From the NCBI GenBank assembly GCA_050008575.1, contig JBEKMJ010000033.1, forward strand, positions 1-64,000: a stretch of 64,000 nt of DNA, written 5' to 3'. The DNA is from Bog-159 sp050008575. GTDB taxonomy: Bacteria > Acidobacteriota > Terriglobia > Bryobacterales > Bryobacteraceae. The notes under the pieces were generated by a model that searched no databases, was not told where the DNA came from, and saw nothing but the letters and a program-made list of their open reading frames with translations. The position numbers and the translations under genes are program-made. Of the stretch, positions 19,279-27,736 are shown piece by piece. Numbering within the stretch: position 1 is the stretch's first letter; every line of letters begins with the position of its first letter.

Positions 19279-19302
19279 GGGCGGGCGGCATGCCGCTCGC
19301 CC
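19279..19302. terminator. Palindromic hairpin after the large secreted-protein gene
   Basis: A near-perfect 24-bp inverted repeat, GGGCGGGCGGCA / TGCCGCTCGCCC with one G-T wobble, starting 20 bp after the stop codon. It has no T-run. It probably ends or protects the transcript and separates it from the YfhO gene. Confidence 0.5.
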
Positions 19303-19359
19303 AAAGCTAACACCCGAGGAGCCTACACGACCGCCGCCAGCGCGATCAAAACCCGATCC

Positions 19360-22194
19360 ATGGCGATGGTCTGCCGCGTTAAGGCAAAGGTTTTCCAGGG
19401 CGGACCGCTACCGGCCGCGATCGCTTTTGCAGCGTTTTACGTTTGCTTTTTCTCTCCCGTCCTGTTCTCGGGCAAGGTATTGGCGCCGCCCCCCGATGCC
19501 GTTCTTTTCTACTACCCGCATTACACCTCTGCCTTTAAATCGTGGGATCCCCTGCTGATGACCGGCTATCCGGCAGTGGCCGATCCGCAACTGATGTCCT
19601 GGTATCCCCTCGCGCTGCTGTTGCATCCGATTCCGGGATCGTGGAACGCGTTCGTCGTATTGGCTTATGCCCTCGCCAGTTGGTTCATGTATCTATTTGT
19701 TCGCCGAGTGACCGGCAAGGGCTTTGCCGGACTAGTGAGCGGGCTGATCTTCGGCCTGTGCGGCTTTATGAACGCGCATTTGGAACATATCACCATGATT
19801 CAGACGGCGATCTGGATTCCGGCGATGCTGCTTTGTCTGGAACGGCTCGCGAATGGTATCCGGTGGCGGTGGATAGCGCTCGGAGGATTGTCCACTGGGG
19901 CGTGTGTGTTGGCCGGCCATCCGCAGATCGCCCTGTACGGCATCACGCTGGTCTTAGGCTATGTCATGGTGCGCGGCTTTTCCGCCGCTTGTCCGGCATG
20001 GAAATACTATGCCGCGAGCGCCATCGCCATCGGCGCCGGTCTCGCGCTCAGCGCAGTACAAATCTTGCCGACCGCGGAGATGGCCGGCATGACTGCGCGC
20101 GCCAGCTTGAGTTTCACCGAGTTTTCTCAATATGCGCTGCCCCCGCATCAGCTCGCCACGCTTCTGTTCCCCTTTCTTTTTGGTGGGGCGGGGCCGGCAT
20201 CTTTGTCGGGTACCCCTTATTTCGGTTCGTCGAGCGTCACGGAGCTGGCCGGTTACACAGGCCTCGCGGCCCTGGTTCTGGCGGCCATCGCGGTGATCTC
20301 CTACCGCACCGCGCAGGTCTTCTTCTGGGCGGCGGGCATGGCCATCGCGTGCCTGGCGGCGCTGGGCGCGGCCACGCCTTTGGGACGCATTCTGTATGCG
20401 CTACCGGCATTCGGACAATTCCGCGCTCCCGGCCGTTTTCTGCTGATCTTCGGAATTGCGGCCGCGGTGCTTGCCGGCTACGGCGTGGCTTTCATAGTGG
20501 AAGGGAAGAATCCCGTGCGAAGCGCGCTTTTGACGATTGGCGCGGGCTTGGCGTTGATTCTTTACGCCGGCAGAATCGCGCTCGTCGACGCGGCGCCGCT
20601 CCGGAAGGCGGCCTTGGCTGCGGGTGCGCGGTACTTCTCCGCATCCCCGTTCACTAACCCGTGGATCGGTGCGCCGCTATTCATCGGATGTGGCATGTGC
20701 GTGGTGCTGGCGCTGCTGATCCGGAAGCCAATGTCCGTACCACTCCGCGCGGCTTTGCTGCTGGCTGTGATCCTCGATCTTGCGGGCTTCTCATGGTACG
20801 GACGATGGCGCTTCGAATCGCCGCCGGCGCGGGATTTTCAAGAACCGGAGATCGTGCGCCGCACCGGTCCCGCGGTGAGCCGCCTGCGGGCGCGGTGGGT
20901 GCCGGTACGCGGAGATCTGGGTTCTCCGGCGGAGGCGCCGGGCGATCTGTCCGTCTTGTGGAAACTGCCGTCGCTGGCGAAATATGGGCCGCTGCTGCCC
21001 GCGCGCTACAAAGAACTATTGAACATGGAAGCCAACGGCCGGTTTCGAGGCCAATGGTGGGAGCCTGAAAACCGCGCGCTGGATATCGCCGGCGGCCGTT
21101 TCATAGCGGTCCCTGAAATCCTGAACACGCGCGAGGAGGGGTTTCGCGGGATTCTCTTCTCCAGCCAGGATCTCACGTTATCGGTCGGCAATGGGTGCGG
21201 TGCGTCTACGGCGTCGGCAACCATCCCGGTCCGGCAACCGCGGAAAATTCGGGGGCTCGCGCTGGTCACCTTGACCGGATGTTCAGTCGGGTTTGATCAA
21301 GGCACACCGCTGGCCGAGGTCCGCCTGCAAGCGATCGATGGGGCCAGCGTTACAATTCCGGTCCGCGCAGGGGTGGAAACGGCCGAGTGGGCAGCGGGGT
21401 GCGCCGATGTTGCCCCGGCGATGCGGCATCGCGCGGCGGATATCTACGCGCGATACTCCGCCCCCCGCGGCGGAGGCGTCTGCCAAGGCCAGACCTATGC
21501 GGCCATTCTCAATCTGCCCAAGCCAACAGCCATCTCCGCCATGGAAATCCGGTGGTTGCCGCGGAGCGTGGGGATCTTGAAAATCGACAAACTCAGCCTG
21601 CTGGATGCCAAGACCGGCGTGTCGCAACCGCTTTCCCAGCAGGACGTCCAGTTTGGGGATCCGGTCCGTTGGAGACGCCTGGACCAAGCCGAGGGCGTGG
21701 AGGTTTATGAAAACCTGCGCGCTCAGCCAAGGCTGTGGCTTGTCCCGGAAACCGTGCGGGCTGCGCCAGCCCAAATCGCCAGCGCCATCCAAACCTCGCG
21801 CTTGCCCGACGGGAGGTCATATGACCCGGCTGCGGTGGCCTTAGTAGAGGAACCGCTCGCCTTGCGTAAAGCCGTACCCGATCCGGACGCCGGGGCTTCG
21901 CTTGTGCAAGACAACGGCGCGTCCATTGAAATTCGGACATCCGGAAAACAGCCCAGTTTCCTGGTGCTGGCCGATTTTCACTACCCGGGTTGGCAGGCCA
22001 CCATCAACGGCCGGCCCACCCACATATTCCGGACGAACTACATCCAGCGTGGTGTTCTCCTCCCTTCCGGAGAGAATCTCGTACGCTTCGAGTTCCACCC
22101 CATGCGGTTTTATGCCGGCGCCGCCGTTAGTTTGGGAACTCTAGCTATCGTTCTTGGCGCGCTATTTTTCGGGTGGAGCCGCGGACATCCGTGA
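19360..22194 (+). CDS. YfhO-family membrane protein (predicted glycosyltransferase-like)
   Basis: A 944-residue protein with about a dozen hydrophobic helices in the first ~500 residues and a soluble C-terminal part. YfhO-type marks are APPPDAVLFYYPHY near the N-terminus, GYPAVADPQLMSWYPLALLL, and near the C-terminus LVLADFHYPGWQATINGRP followed by GVLLPSGENLVRFEFHP and a final membrane helix. YfhO proteins are GT-C-like membrane proteins tied to modification of cell-wall polymers or surface glycans; the substrate here is unknown. Start ATG 19360; a GAGGAG about 40 bp upstream is too far to serve it, so the start is uncertain by a few codons. It precedes the GDP-mannose dehydratase gene by 32 bp. 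Confidence 0.85.
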   Translation: MAMVCRVKAKVFQGGPLPAAIAFAAFYVCFFSPVLFSGKVLAPPPDAVLFYYPHYTSAFKSWDPLLMTGYPAVADPQLMSWYPLALLLHPIPGSWNAFVVLAYALASWFMYLFVRRVTGKGFAGLVSGLIFGLCGFMNAHLEHITMIQTAIWIPAMLLCLERLANGIRWRWIALGGLSTGACVLAGHPQIALYGITLVLGYVMVRGFSAACPAWKYYAASAIAIGAGLALSAVQILPTAEMAGMTARASLSFTEFSQYALPPHQLATLLFPFLFGGAGPASLSGTPYFGSSSVTELAGYTGLAALVLAAIAVISYRTAQVFFWAAGMAIACLAALGAATPLGRILYALPAFGQFRAPGRFLLIFGIAAAVLAGYGVAFIVEGKNPVRSALLTIGAGLALILYAGRIALVDAAPLRKAALAAGARYFSASPFTNPWIGAPLFIGCGMCVVLALLIRKPMSVPLRAALLLAVILDLAGFSWYGRWRFESPPARDFQEPEIVRRTGPAVSRLRARWVPVRGDLGSPAEAPGDLSVLWKLPSLAKYGPLLPARYKELLNMEANGRFRGQWWEPENRALDIAGGRFIAVPEILNTREEGFRGILFSSQDLTLSVGNGCGASTASATIPVRQPRKIRGLALVTLTGCSVGFDQGTPLAEVRLQAIDGASVTIPVRAGVETAEWAAGCADVAPAMRHRAADIYARYSAPRGGGVCQGQTYAAILNLPKPTAISAMEIRWLPRSVGILKIDKLSLLDAKTGVSQPLSQQDVQFGDPVRWRRLDQAEGVEVYENLRAQPRLWLVPETVRAAPAQIASAIQTSRLPDGRSYDPAAVALVEEPLALRKAVPDPDAGASLVQDNGASIEIRTSGKQPSFLVLADFHYPGWQATINGRPTHIFRTNYIQRGVLLPSGENLVRFEFHPMRFYAGAAVSLGTLAIVLGALFFGWSRGHP

Positions 22195-22226
22195 ACGGCC
22201 AGATCCCTTATAATGGTTGATTCTTC

Positions 22227-23225
22227 ATGAGCCGCCGGGCATTAATCACCGGAATTACCGGGCAGGATGGATCCTATCTCGCAGAGTTTCTGCTGGCGAA
22301 AGGCTACGAGGTCCACGGCGCCGTCCGGCGCGTAGCTTTGGAGGATCCGGAGCACCGGCTGGTCCGGTTGAGCGCCGTGCGGGACCGCATCGTCCTGCAT
22401 GCCGCGTCGCTCGAAAGCTTTGCCAGCGTCTATCAACTGGTCGCCAAAATTGTGCCGGACGAATGCTATCACCTGGCGGCGCAGAGCTTTGTGAGCTATT
22501 CTTTCGACGACGAGTTTTCGACGCTCAACACGAACATCAACGGCACCCACTTCCTGCTCTCCGCGGTCAAGGATCTGGCCCCCAAGTCGCGGTTTTACTT
22601 CGCGGGCTCGAGCGAAATGTTCGGCAAGGCGGAGGAGCTTCCGCAAACCGAGCGAACCCGCTTTCACCCGCGTTCGAGCTATGGCATCAGCAAGGTCTGC
22701 GGCTTCGAGCTGACCCGCAACTATCGCGAGGCGTACGGGCTGCACGCCAGCAGCGGCATTCTGTTCAACCACGAATCGCCGCGGCGCGGCTTCGAATTTG
22801 TCACGCGCAAAATCACATCCGGCGTGGCGCGGATTCTGGCTGGGCGCAGCAAACAGATCCCGTTGGGCAATCTCGAAGCCCGGCGCGATTGGGGACATGC
22901 CCGCGAATACGTCGAGGCCATGTGGCTGATGCTGCAGCAGCCCGAGCCGGACGATTACGTAGTGGCCACGGGCGAGAGCCACTCCGTGCGGGACTTTGTG
23001 GGACTGGCGTTCTCCCAGGCCGGCCTCGACTACCGCAACCATGTGGTGAGCGATCCGACGCTCTTCCGCCCGGCCGAGGTGAATTTGTTGCTCGGCGATG
23101 CCACCAAGGCGCGCACCAAGCTCGGCTGGTCGCCGACCATCGCTTTCGAGTCTCTGGTCCGTGAAATGGTCGATGCGGATTGCCGCGCGCTGGGGGTTTT
23201 GCCCAAGGCCTTGCAGCACGTATGA
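22227..23225 (+). CDS. gmd: GDP-mannose 4,6-dehydratase
   Basis: A 332-residue SDR enzyme making GDP-4-keto-6-deoxy-mannose from GDP-mannose, precursor of GDP-rhamnose, GDP-fucose or related deoxysugars. Family marks: ITGITGQDGSYLAEFLLAKG with the NADP-binding glycines, YHLAAQSFVSYSF, FAGSSEMFGKA, the catalytic YGISK (YxxxK), LFNHESPRRGFEFVTRKIT and GNLEARRDWGHAREYVEAMW. Length matches the family (about 330-370). It heads a tight run of six same-strand genes up to 29082. No GDP-fucose synthase-like reductase is seen in the window, so the end sugar is unknown. Confidence 0.95.
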   Translation: MSRRALITGITGQDGSYLAEFLLAKGYEVHGAVRRVALEDPEHRLVRLSAVRDRIVLHAASLESFASVYQLVAKIVPDECYHLAAQSFVSYSFDDEFSTLNTNINGTHFLLSAVKDLAPKSRFYFAGSSEMFGKAEELPQTERTRFHPRSSYGISKVCGFELTRNYREAYGLHASSGILFNHESPRRGFEFVTRKITSGVARILAGRSKQIPLGNLEARRDWGHAREYVEAMWLMLQQPEPDDYVVATGESHSVRDFVGLAFSQAGLDYRNHVVSDPTLFRPAEVNLLLGDATKARTKLGWSPTIAFESLVREMVDADCRALGVLPKALQHV

Positions 23226-23252
23226 AGCGGCGCTGGGCATAGGCTAAATCAA

Positions 23253-24497
23253 GTGGACAACCAGATGCTGCAACAAATTCGGGACGAAATGCAGTGGTCC
23301 TATAAACCGCGCGATGCGAGCAAGCCACCCGTGCAGGTGGAAGCCGGCCGGTCGTTCTCGACGGAATTGGCGGAAGTGCGGTCCGCCATCGCGGCGCTGA
23401 ACGCCAGCTACGCGCTGGTGGGCCAGACGCCGCCGGAGCCGCCCACCTTCCGCGGCCGCATTGGCGCCCGCTTGGTCAAGCTCGTACAACGGCTGCTGTT
23501 CTGGTACACGCCTCAGATCGTCCACTTCCAATATTCCGCGCTGCGTGGGTTCGAAGCCGCGTTGCGGACATTTGAGCAGCAAGCCGGAAATCTGGGCGAT
23601 ACGCGCGCCGCCCTGGCCGCCGCCGTGTCCCGCGCGGAGGCCCTGGAGCGGAGGCTGGAGGCCCTGCGGCTACAGGCGCTGCCGCGCATAGACCGCGAGT
23701 TGGCGCGCCTCCGCGCGCAGCAAACCGTGCAAGAAGAGCGCATGGCGCTGCGGATCGAAGGGCGGAGCGAATTGTCGGCGCCATCCAGCGCCGCCCCTGT
23801 GCAGCCAGTGGGCGAAACACAGTTGCATCGCATGGACGCGCTCTATGCGGCCCTGGAAGATGAGTTCCGCGGCAGCCGGCAGGAAATTAAGGAACGGTTG
23901 AGCGTCTATGTGCCGAAGCTCATGGAGGCTGGCATTGGTGGCGAATCCATGCCGATCCTGGATGTGGGGTGCGGCCGGGGTGAATGGCTGGAACTGTTGC
24001 GCGAACACCAGTTGCAGGGCAGCGGCATCGACTTGAACCGCGTAGTCCTGGCCATTTGCCGGGAAAACGGGCTCCCGGTCCTGGAAGCGGAAGCCATCCA
24101 GCATCTGCGCAGCCTTCCGGAGGCGTCGCTGGGGGCGGTGACCGCGTTTCATGTGATTGAGCACCTGGAATTGCCGCAATTGCTCGATTTGCTGGACGCC
24201 GCCAGGCGCGCGCTCAAGCCGGGCGGCGTCGCCATTTTTGAAACTCCCAACCCGAACAATATGTTCGTCGCTTCCCGGTATTTCTACCTCGATCCGACGC
24301 ACCTCCGCCCGGTGCCTCCATTGCTTGGGCGGTTTCTCGCCGAGGCGCGGGGTTTCGCGCGTGTCGAAATTCTGGAACTGCACCCGTGGCCGAAGGAGCA
24401 CCACGTGGATACGCTCACGGGCGGAGATGTGGCCGCCCGTTTCAACGAGTGCTTTTACGGGCCGCAGGATTACGCCATTATCGGCTGGAAGGCCTGA
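23253..24497 (+). CDS. Class I SAM methyltransferase with N-terminal helical/coiled-coil region
   Basis: A 414-residue protein. Residues ~1-110 include SYKPRDASKPPVQVEAGRSF; residues ~115-180 are Ala/Arg/Glu/Leu-rich and likely a coiled coil (RAEALERRLEALRLQALPR). The methyltransferase domain begins near residue 228 with ILDVGCGRGEWLELLREH and has FHVIEHLELPQLLDLLDAARRALKPGG and an ETPNPNNMFVASRYFYLDPTH segment. This layout resembles WbdD/WsaE-like chain-terminating methyltransferases of polysaccharide loci, in which a coiled coil acts as a length ruler; that role is an inference. The start is GTG 23253, 27 bp after gmd. Confidence 0.85.
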   Translation: MDNQMLQQIRDEMQWSYKPRDASKPPVQVEAGRSFSTELAEVRSAIAALNASYALVGQTPPEPPTFRGRIGARLVKLVQRLLFWYTPQIVHFQYSALRGFEAALRTFEQQAGNLGDTRAALAAAVSRAEALERRLEALRLQALPRIDRELARLRAQQTVQEERMALRIEGRSELSAPSSAAPVQPVGETQLHRMDALYAALEDEFRGSRQEIKERLSVYVPKLMEAGIGGESMPILDVGCGRGEWLELLREHQLQGSGIDLNRVVLAICRENGLPVLEAEAIQHLRSLPEASLGAVTAFHVIEHLELPQLLDLLDAARRALKPGGVAIFETPNPNNMFVASRYFYLDPTHLRPVPPLLGRFLAEARGFARVEILELHPWPKEHHVDTLTGGDVAARFNECFYGPQDYAIIGWKA

Positions 24498-24531
24498 GCG
24501 CGGTTCGACCCCAAATCACCGGTGACCCGAA

Positions 24532-25626
24532 ATGGATCTGCAGGAGTTGCAAGAGAACTGGAATGAGTTTGGCAAGCGAGACCCGCTATGGGCCATCCTG
24601 ACTTATCCGGGCCGGCGCGGCGGCAAGTGGGATCCGGAAGAGTTTTTTGCGTCCGGCCGAGATGAAATCTCCGATCTCATGCGCCAGGCGCGGGATCTCC
24701 GCCTTCCGGCGCGCCAGGAGGCCGCTTTGGATTTCGGCTGCGGCGTGGGCCGTCTCACGCAAGCGCTGTGCGCCTGTTTCGAGCGCTGTGGCGGGGTGGA
24801 CATTGCTCCATCCATGATCGAGCTGGCGCGCCAGTACAATCGATGCGGCGCGCAATGCGAGTACTTCCTGAATCCCAACGACGATTTGCAAATCTTCCCG
24901 GACAATTCTTTCGATCTGGTTTACTCAAATAGGGTTCTCCAGCACATGCGGCCCCGGTACAGTATCGCCTATATACGCGAATTTGTGCGGGTAGTGCGGC
25001 CCGGTGGGCTGGTGGTGTTCCAGATACCGGACGGCCGAATGGCCACCGACAGCGCGGCCGGCCCCCTCCCGGACGGCGGCTTTCGCGCCGGATTCAGCGG
25101 CTACCCCGTTTCGCTTCGGGCCGCCGCCGCATCGCGGATCGACGTGCCGGTGACCGTCCGTAACCTCGGAGAATGCGCCTGGCCATGCCGCGGAGACAGC
25201 GCCTGGAAGTACGTGGTCCAACTCGGAAACCACTGGCTGACTCCGGAAGGCGCCACGGTAGCATGGGACGACGGCCGCCAACCTCTGCCGCGCGATCTGG
25301 CACCCAATGCCGAAATCCAAATGATTCTCACGGTGACCGCTCCCGCTTCTCCCGGCAGATACGTCCTGAAACTCGATATGGTCCAGGAAGGCGTGGCCTG
25401 GTTCCAGCACAAGTCTTGCACTCCAGCCTCGATTCCGGCTGAAGTAGACCCGGCGCCAGTTTCCGCCGCGGCGGAGCCTGCCCCGCGCATGGAACTCTAC
25501 GGCGTGGAAAAAGACCAGGTGATCGGCGTCCTATCGTCCAGCGGAGCGCGCGTGCTGGACATCCTGCCGGACGACTCCGCGGAGGCGAAGTGGCTGGCAT
25601 TCAAGTATTTCGCCACGAAATCGTGA
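24532..25626 (+). CDS. SAM methyltransferase fused to an NBR1/Ig-like beta-sandwich domain
   Basis: A 364-residue fusion. Residues ~55-180 are a class I methyltransferase (LDFGCGVGRLTQALCACF, DLVYSNRVLQHMRPRYS, VVRPGGLVVFQIPD). Residues ~195-300 form a beta-sandwich with the NBR1 FW-like pattern of conserved tryptophans (VPVTVRNLGECAWP, LTPEGATVAWDDGRQPLPRDLAPN, SPGRYVLKLDMVQEGVAWFQ). A C-terminal piece (VLSSSGARVLDILPDDSAE) resembles the end of other methyltransferase-associated proteins. The stop overlaps the next start as TGATG, so the next protein is probably made by reinitiation. The beta-sandwich may bind carbohydrate; this is unproven. Confidence 0.82.
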   Translation: MDLQELQENWNEFGKRDPLWAILTYPGRRGGKWDPEEFFASGRDEISDLMRQARDLRLPARQEAALDFGCGVGRLTQALCACFERCGGVDIAPSMIELARQYNRCGAQCEYFLNPNDDLQIFPDNSFDLVYSNRVLQHMRPRYSIAYIREFVRVVRPGGLVVFQIPDGRMATDSAAGPLPDGGFRAGFSGYPVSLRAAAASRIDVPVTVRNLGECAWPCRGDSAWKYVVQLGNHWLTPEGATVAWDDGRQPLPRDLAPNAEIQMILTVTAPASPGRYVLKLDMVQEGVAWFQHKSCTPASIPAEVDPAPVSAAAEPAPRMELYGVEKDQVIGVLSSSGARVLDILPDDSAEAKWLAFKYFATKS

Positions 25627-26690
25627 TGGCCAACGCGCGCGGATTGAGAATATTGATCGCCACCGTAAGAGTTCCTTTTGTCGAGGGCGGCGCGGAGCTG
25701 CATGCGCAGGGCTTGCGCCGCGAGTTGGTGGCCGCCGGCCATCGCGCCGAAATTGTGTCCGTGCCGTTCAAGTGGTATCCTCCGCGGCGTATCCTCGACC
25801 AGATGCTGGCTTGCCGTCTTCTGGATCTCACCGCGGCCGGCGGCGCGCGGGTCGATTGTCTGATCGCGCTCAAATTCCCCGCTTATTTGATACCCCACAC
25901 GAATAAGGTCGTCTGGGTGCTCCATCAGCATCGGCAGGCTTACGATTTGTGGCAGCATCCCATGGGCGACCTGCATGACCACCCCCACGGCGCCGAAGTC
26001 AGAGATGCCATTCACCAGGCGGACATGGATCTGTTGCCTCAAGCGCGCCGCCTGTTCGCGAACTCCCGGAATGTGGCGGACCGCCTGAGAACGTACTGCG
26101 GCATCGAGGCCGCTCCGCTTTACCATCCGCCGCCGGCCGCGCAGGAATTTTATAGCGGCGCGGCGGAGGATTTTCTGTTCTATCCTAGCCGGCTGAATGC
26201 GCTTAAACGACAGCGCCTCGTGATAGAAGCGCTGGCACTGACGCGGGCCAAGGTGCGCGTCCGTTTTGCCGGGACGGATATCGACCTCGGCTACCAAGAG
26301 GGTTGTATGGCGCTGGCGCGCAGAAGCAGACTCCAGAGCCGCGTGGAGTGGTTGGGCGGCATTTCCGAACCCGCCAAACGGGATCTCTACGCGCGCAGTT
26401 TAGGTGTGCTTTTCCCGACGCTGGACGAAGATTACGGCTACGTCACGCTGGAGGCCATGTTGGCCCACAAACCTGTGATCGCCTGCGCCGATTCGGGCGG
26501 CCCGCTGGAATTCGTAGTGAATCGGAAAACCGGCCTGATCTGCGATCCTACCCCACAGGCGCTGGCGGGCGCCATGGACGAACTGTGGGAAAATCGCGAT
26601 ACCGCGCGGCAATGGGGGGAAGCCGGCCGGCAGCATTACACCGACCTGCGGATCGATTGGGGTACGGTCCTGGAGAGGCTGCTCCCGTGA
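25626..26690 (+). CDS. Glycosyltransferase family 4, first of a tandem pair
   Basis: A 354-residue GT-B glycosyltransferase starting at ATG 25626, which overlaps the preceding stop. LIATVRVPFVEGGAELHAQGL is the N-terminal glycine-rich motif. The C-terminal half has FLFYPSRLNALKRQRLVIEAL, GVLFPTLDEDYGYVTLEAMLAHKPVI and DSGGPLEFV, the donor site with its glutamate pair. The next gene encodes a close paralogue with the same blocks in the same order, so the pair arose by tandem duplication. The two probably add related sugars in sequence. Confidence 0.92.
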   Translation: MANARGLRILIATVRVPFVEGGAELHAQGLRRELVAAGHRAEIVSVPFKWYPPRRILDQMLACRLLDLTAAGGARVDCLIALKFPAYLIPHTNKVVWVLHQHRQAYDLWQHPMGDLHDHPHGAEVRDAIHQADMDLLPQARRLFANSRNVADRLRTYCGIEAAPLYHPPPAAQEFYSGAAEDFLFYPSRLNALKRQRLVIEALALTRAKVRVRFAGTDIDLGYQEGCMALARRSRLQSRVEWLGGISEPAKRDLYARSLGVLFPTLDEDYGYVTLEAMLAHKPVIACADSGGPLEFVVNRKTGLICDPTPQALAGAMDELWENRDTARQWGEAGRQHYTDLRIDWGTVLERLLP

Positions 26691-27736
26691 AGGTCTTGAT
26701 CCTGACTTCCGGCGTGCCGTTCATTCGCGGCGGGGCCGAGATCCTGGCCGATAGTCTCCGCGACGCTGTTTGCGCGGCGGGGCACCAGGCTGAAATCGTG
26801 GCGCTGCCGTTTCAATCCTGCCCGCCATCGCGCATTCCCGAACAAATGCTGGCGTGCCGGCTGCTCGATGTCACGGAAACCTGCAGCGTACGGATCGACC
26901 GCGTGATCGGGTTGAAATTTCCCGCCTATCTGGTTCCGCATCCGCACAAGGTAGTCTGGTTGCTGCATCAGCATCGGACCGCGTACGAATTGTGGGACCA
27001 CCCCGCCGCCGGGGATTTGATCCACTACCCGGATGGCCCGGTGGTGCGGGAAGCCATTCGGCAGGCCGATCGCACATTCCTGCCGGAAGCCACGGCGATT
27101 TATACCTTGTCGAAAAATGTATCGGGCCGCTTGCGGCGTTACTCCGGAATCGATTCGAAACCGTTGTACAATCCGCCGGCCCACGCGCCGCTGTTCCACA
27201 AAGGACCGGCGGGAGATTACTTCTTCTTCCCCAGCCGCATCAATCCGGTGAAGCGGCAATGGCTGGTGATTCAGGCGTTAGCCGTTTGCCGCGAGCCCGT
27301 GCGCGTACGCTTCGCCGGCGAAGCCGACAACGAAGCGCAGCAAGCCGAATGTACGAAGGCCGTGCGCGAGCTCCGGCTGAGCGATCGGGTCGAATGGCTG
27401 GGCGTGGTTTCCGAAGAACGGAAACGCGATGAGTACGCCAACAGCCTGGGTGTCGTTTTTCCGCCCGTGGACGAAGATTACGGCTACGTCACGCTGGAGG
27501 CCATGTTGTCCTCCAAACCCGTGATCACATGCGCGGACTCCGGCGGTCCCTTGGAGTTCGTGGTGGATAACCAAACCGGCCTGATCGCGGATGCTACCCC
27601 GGAGTCGATCGCCGATGCAATGGACTGCTTATGGGCCGGTCGCCGCCGTGCGGCTACCATGGGCGAGGCTGGCCGGGAGCATTACCTGGACCTGAAGATC
27701 GATTGGGAGAATGTGGTGGACAAACTGCTGTGTTGA
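26687..27736 (+). CDS. Glycosyltransferase family 4, second of a tandem pair
   Basis: A 349-residue paralogue of the preceding protein. GTG 26687 was chosen because it overlaps the upstream stop (GTGA) and gives MKVLILTSGVPFIRGGAEILA, aligned with its sister's N-terminus; the longer open frame upstream is just a shadow of the neighbour. Shared blocks include IGLKFPAYLVPHPHKVVWLLHQHR, YFFFPSRINPVKRQWLVIQAL, WLGVVSEERKRDEYANSLGVVF and DEDYGYVTLEAMLSSKPVI. Divergence between the sisters is moderate, so the duplication is not recent. Confidence 0.92.
   Translation: MKVLILTSGVPFIRGGAEILADSLRDAVCAAGHQAEIVALPFQSCPPSRIPEQMLACRLLDVTETCSVRIDRVIGLKFPAYLVPHPHKVVWLLHQHRTAYELWDHPAAGDLIHYPDGPVVREAIRQADRTFLPEATAIYTLSKNVSGRLRRYSGIDSKPLYNPPAHAPLFHKGPAGDYFFFPSRINPVKRQWLVIQALAVCREPVRVRFAGEADNEAQQAECTKAVRELRLSDRVEWLGVVSEERKRDEYANSLGVVFPPVDEDYGYVTLEAMLSSKPVITCADSGGPLEFVVDNQTGLIADATPESIADAMDCLWAGRRRAATMGEAGREHYLDLKIDWENVVDKLLC

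Noticed and set aside
22242..23240. Minus-strand open frame spanning the gmd gene
   Set aside because: The plus-strand frame has every GDP-mannose dehydratase motif; the antisense product has none.
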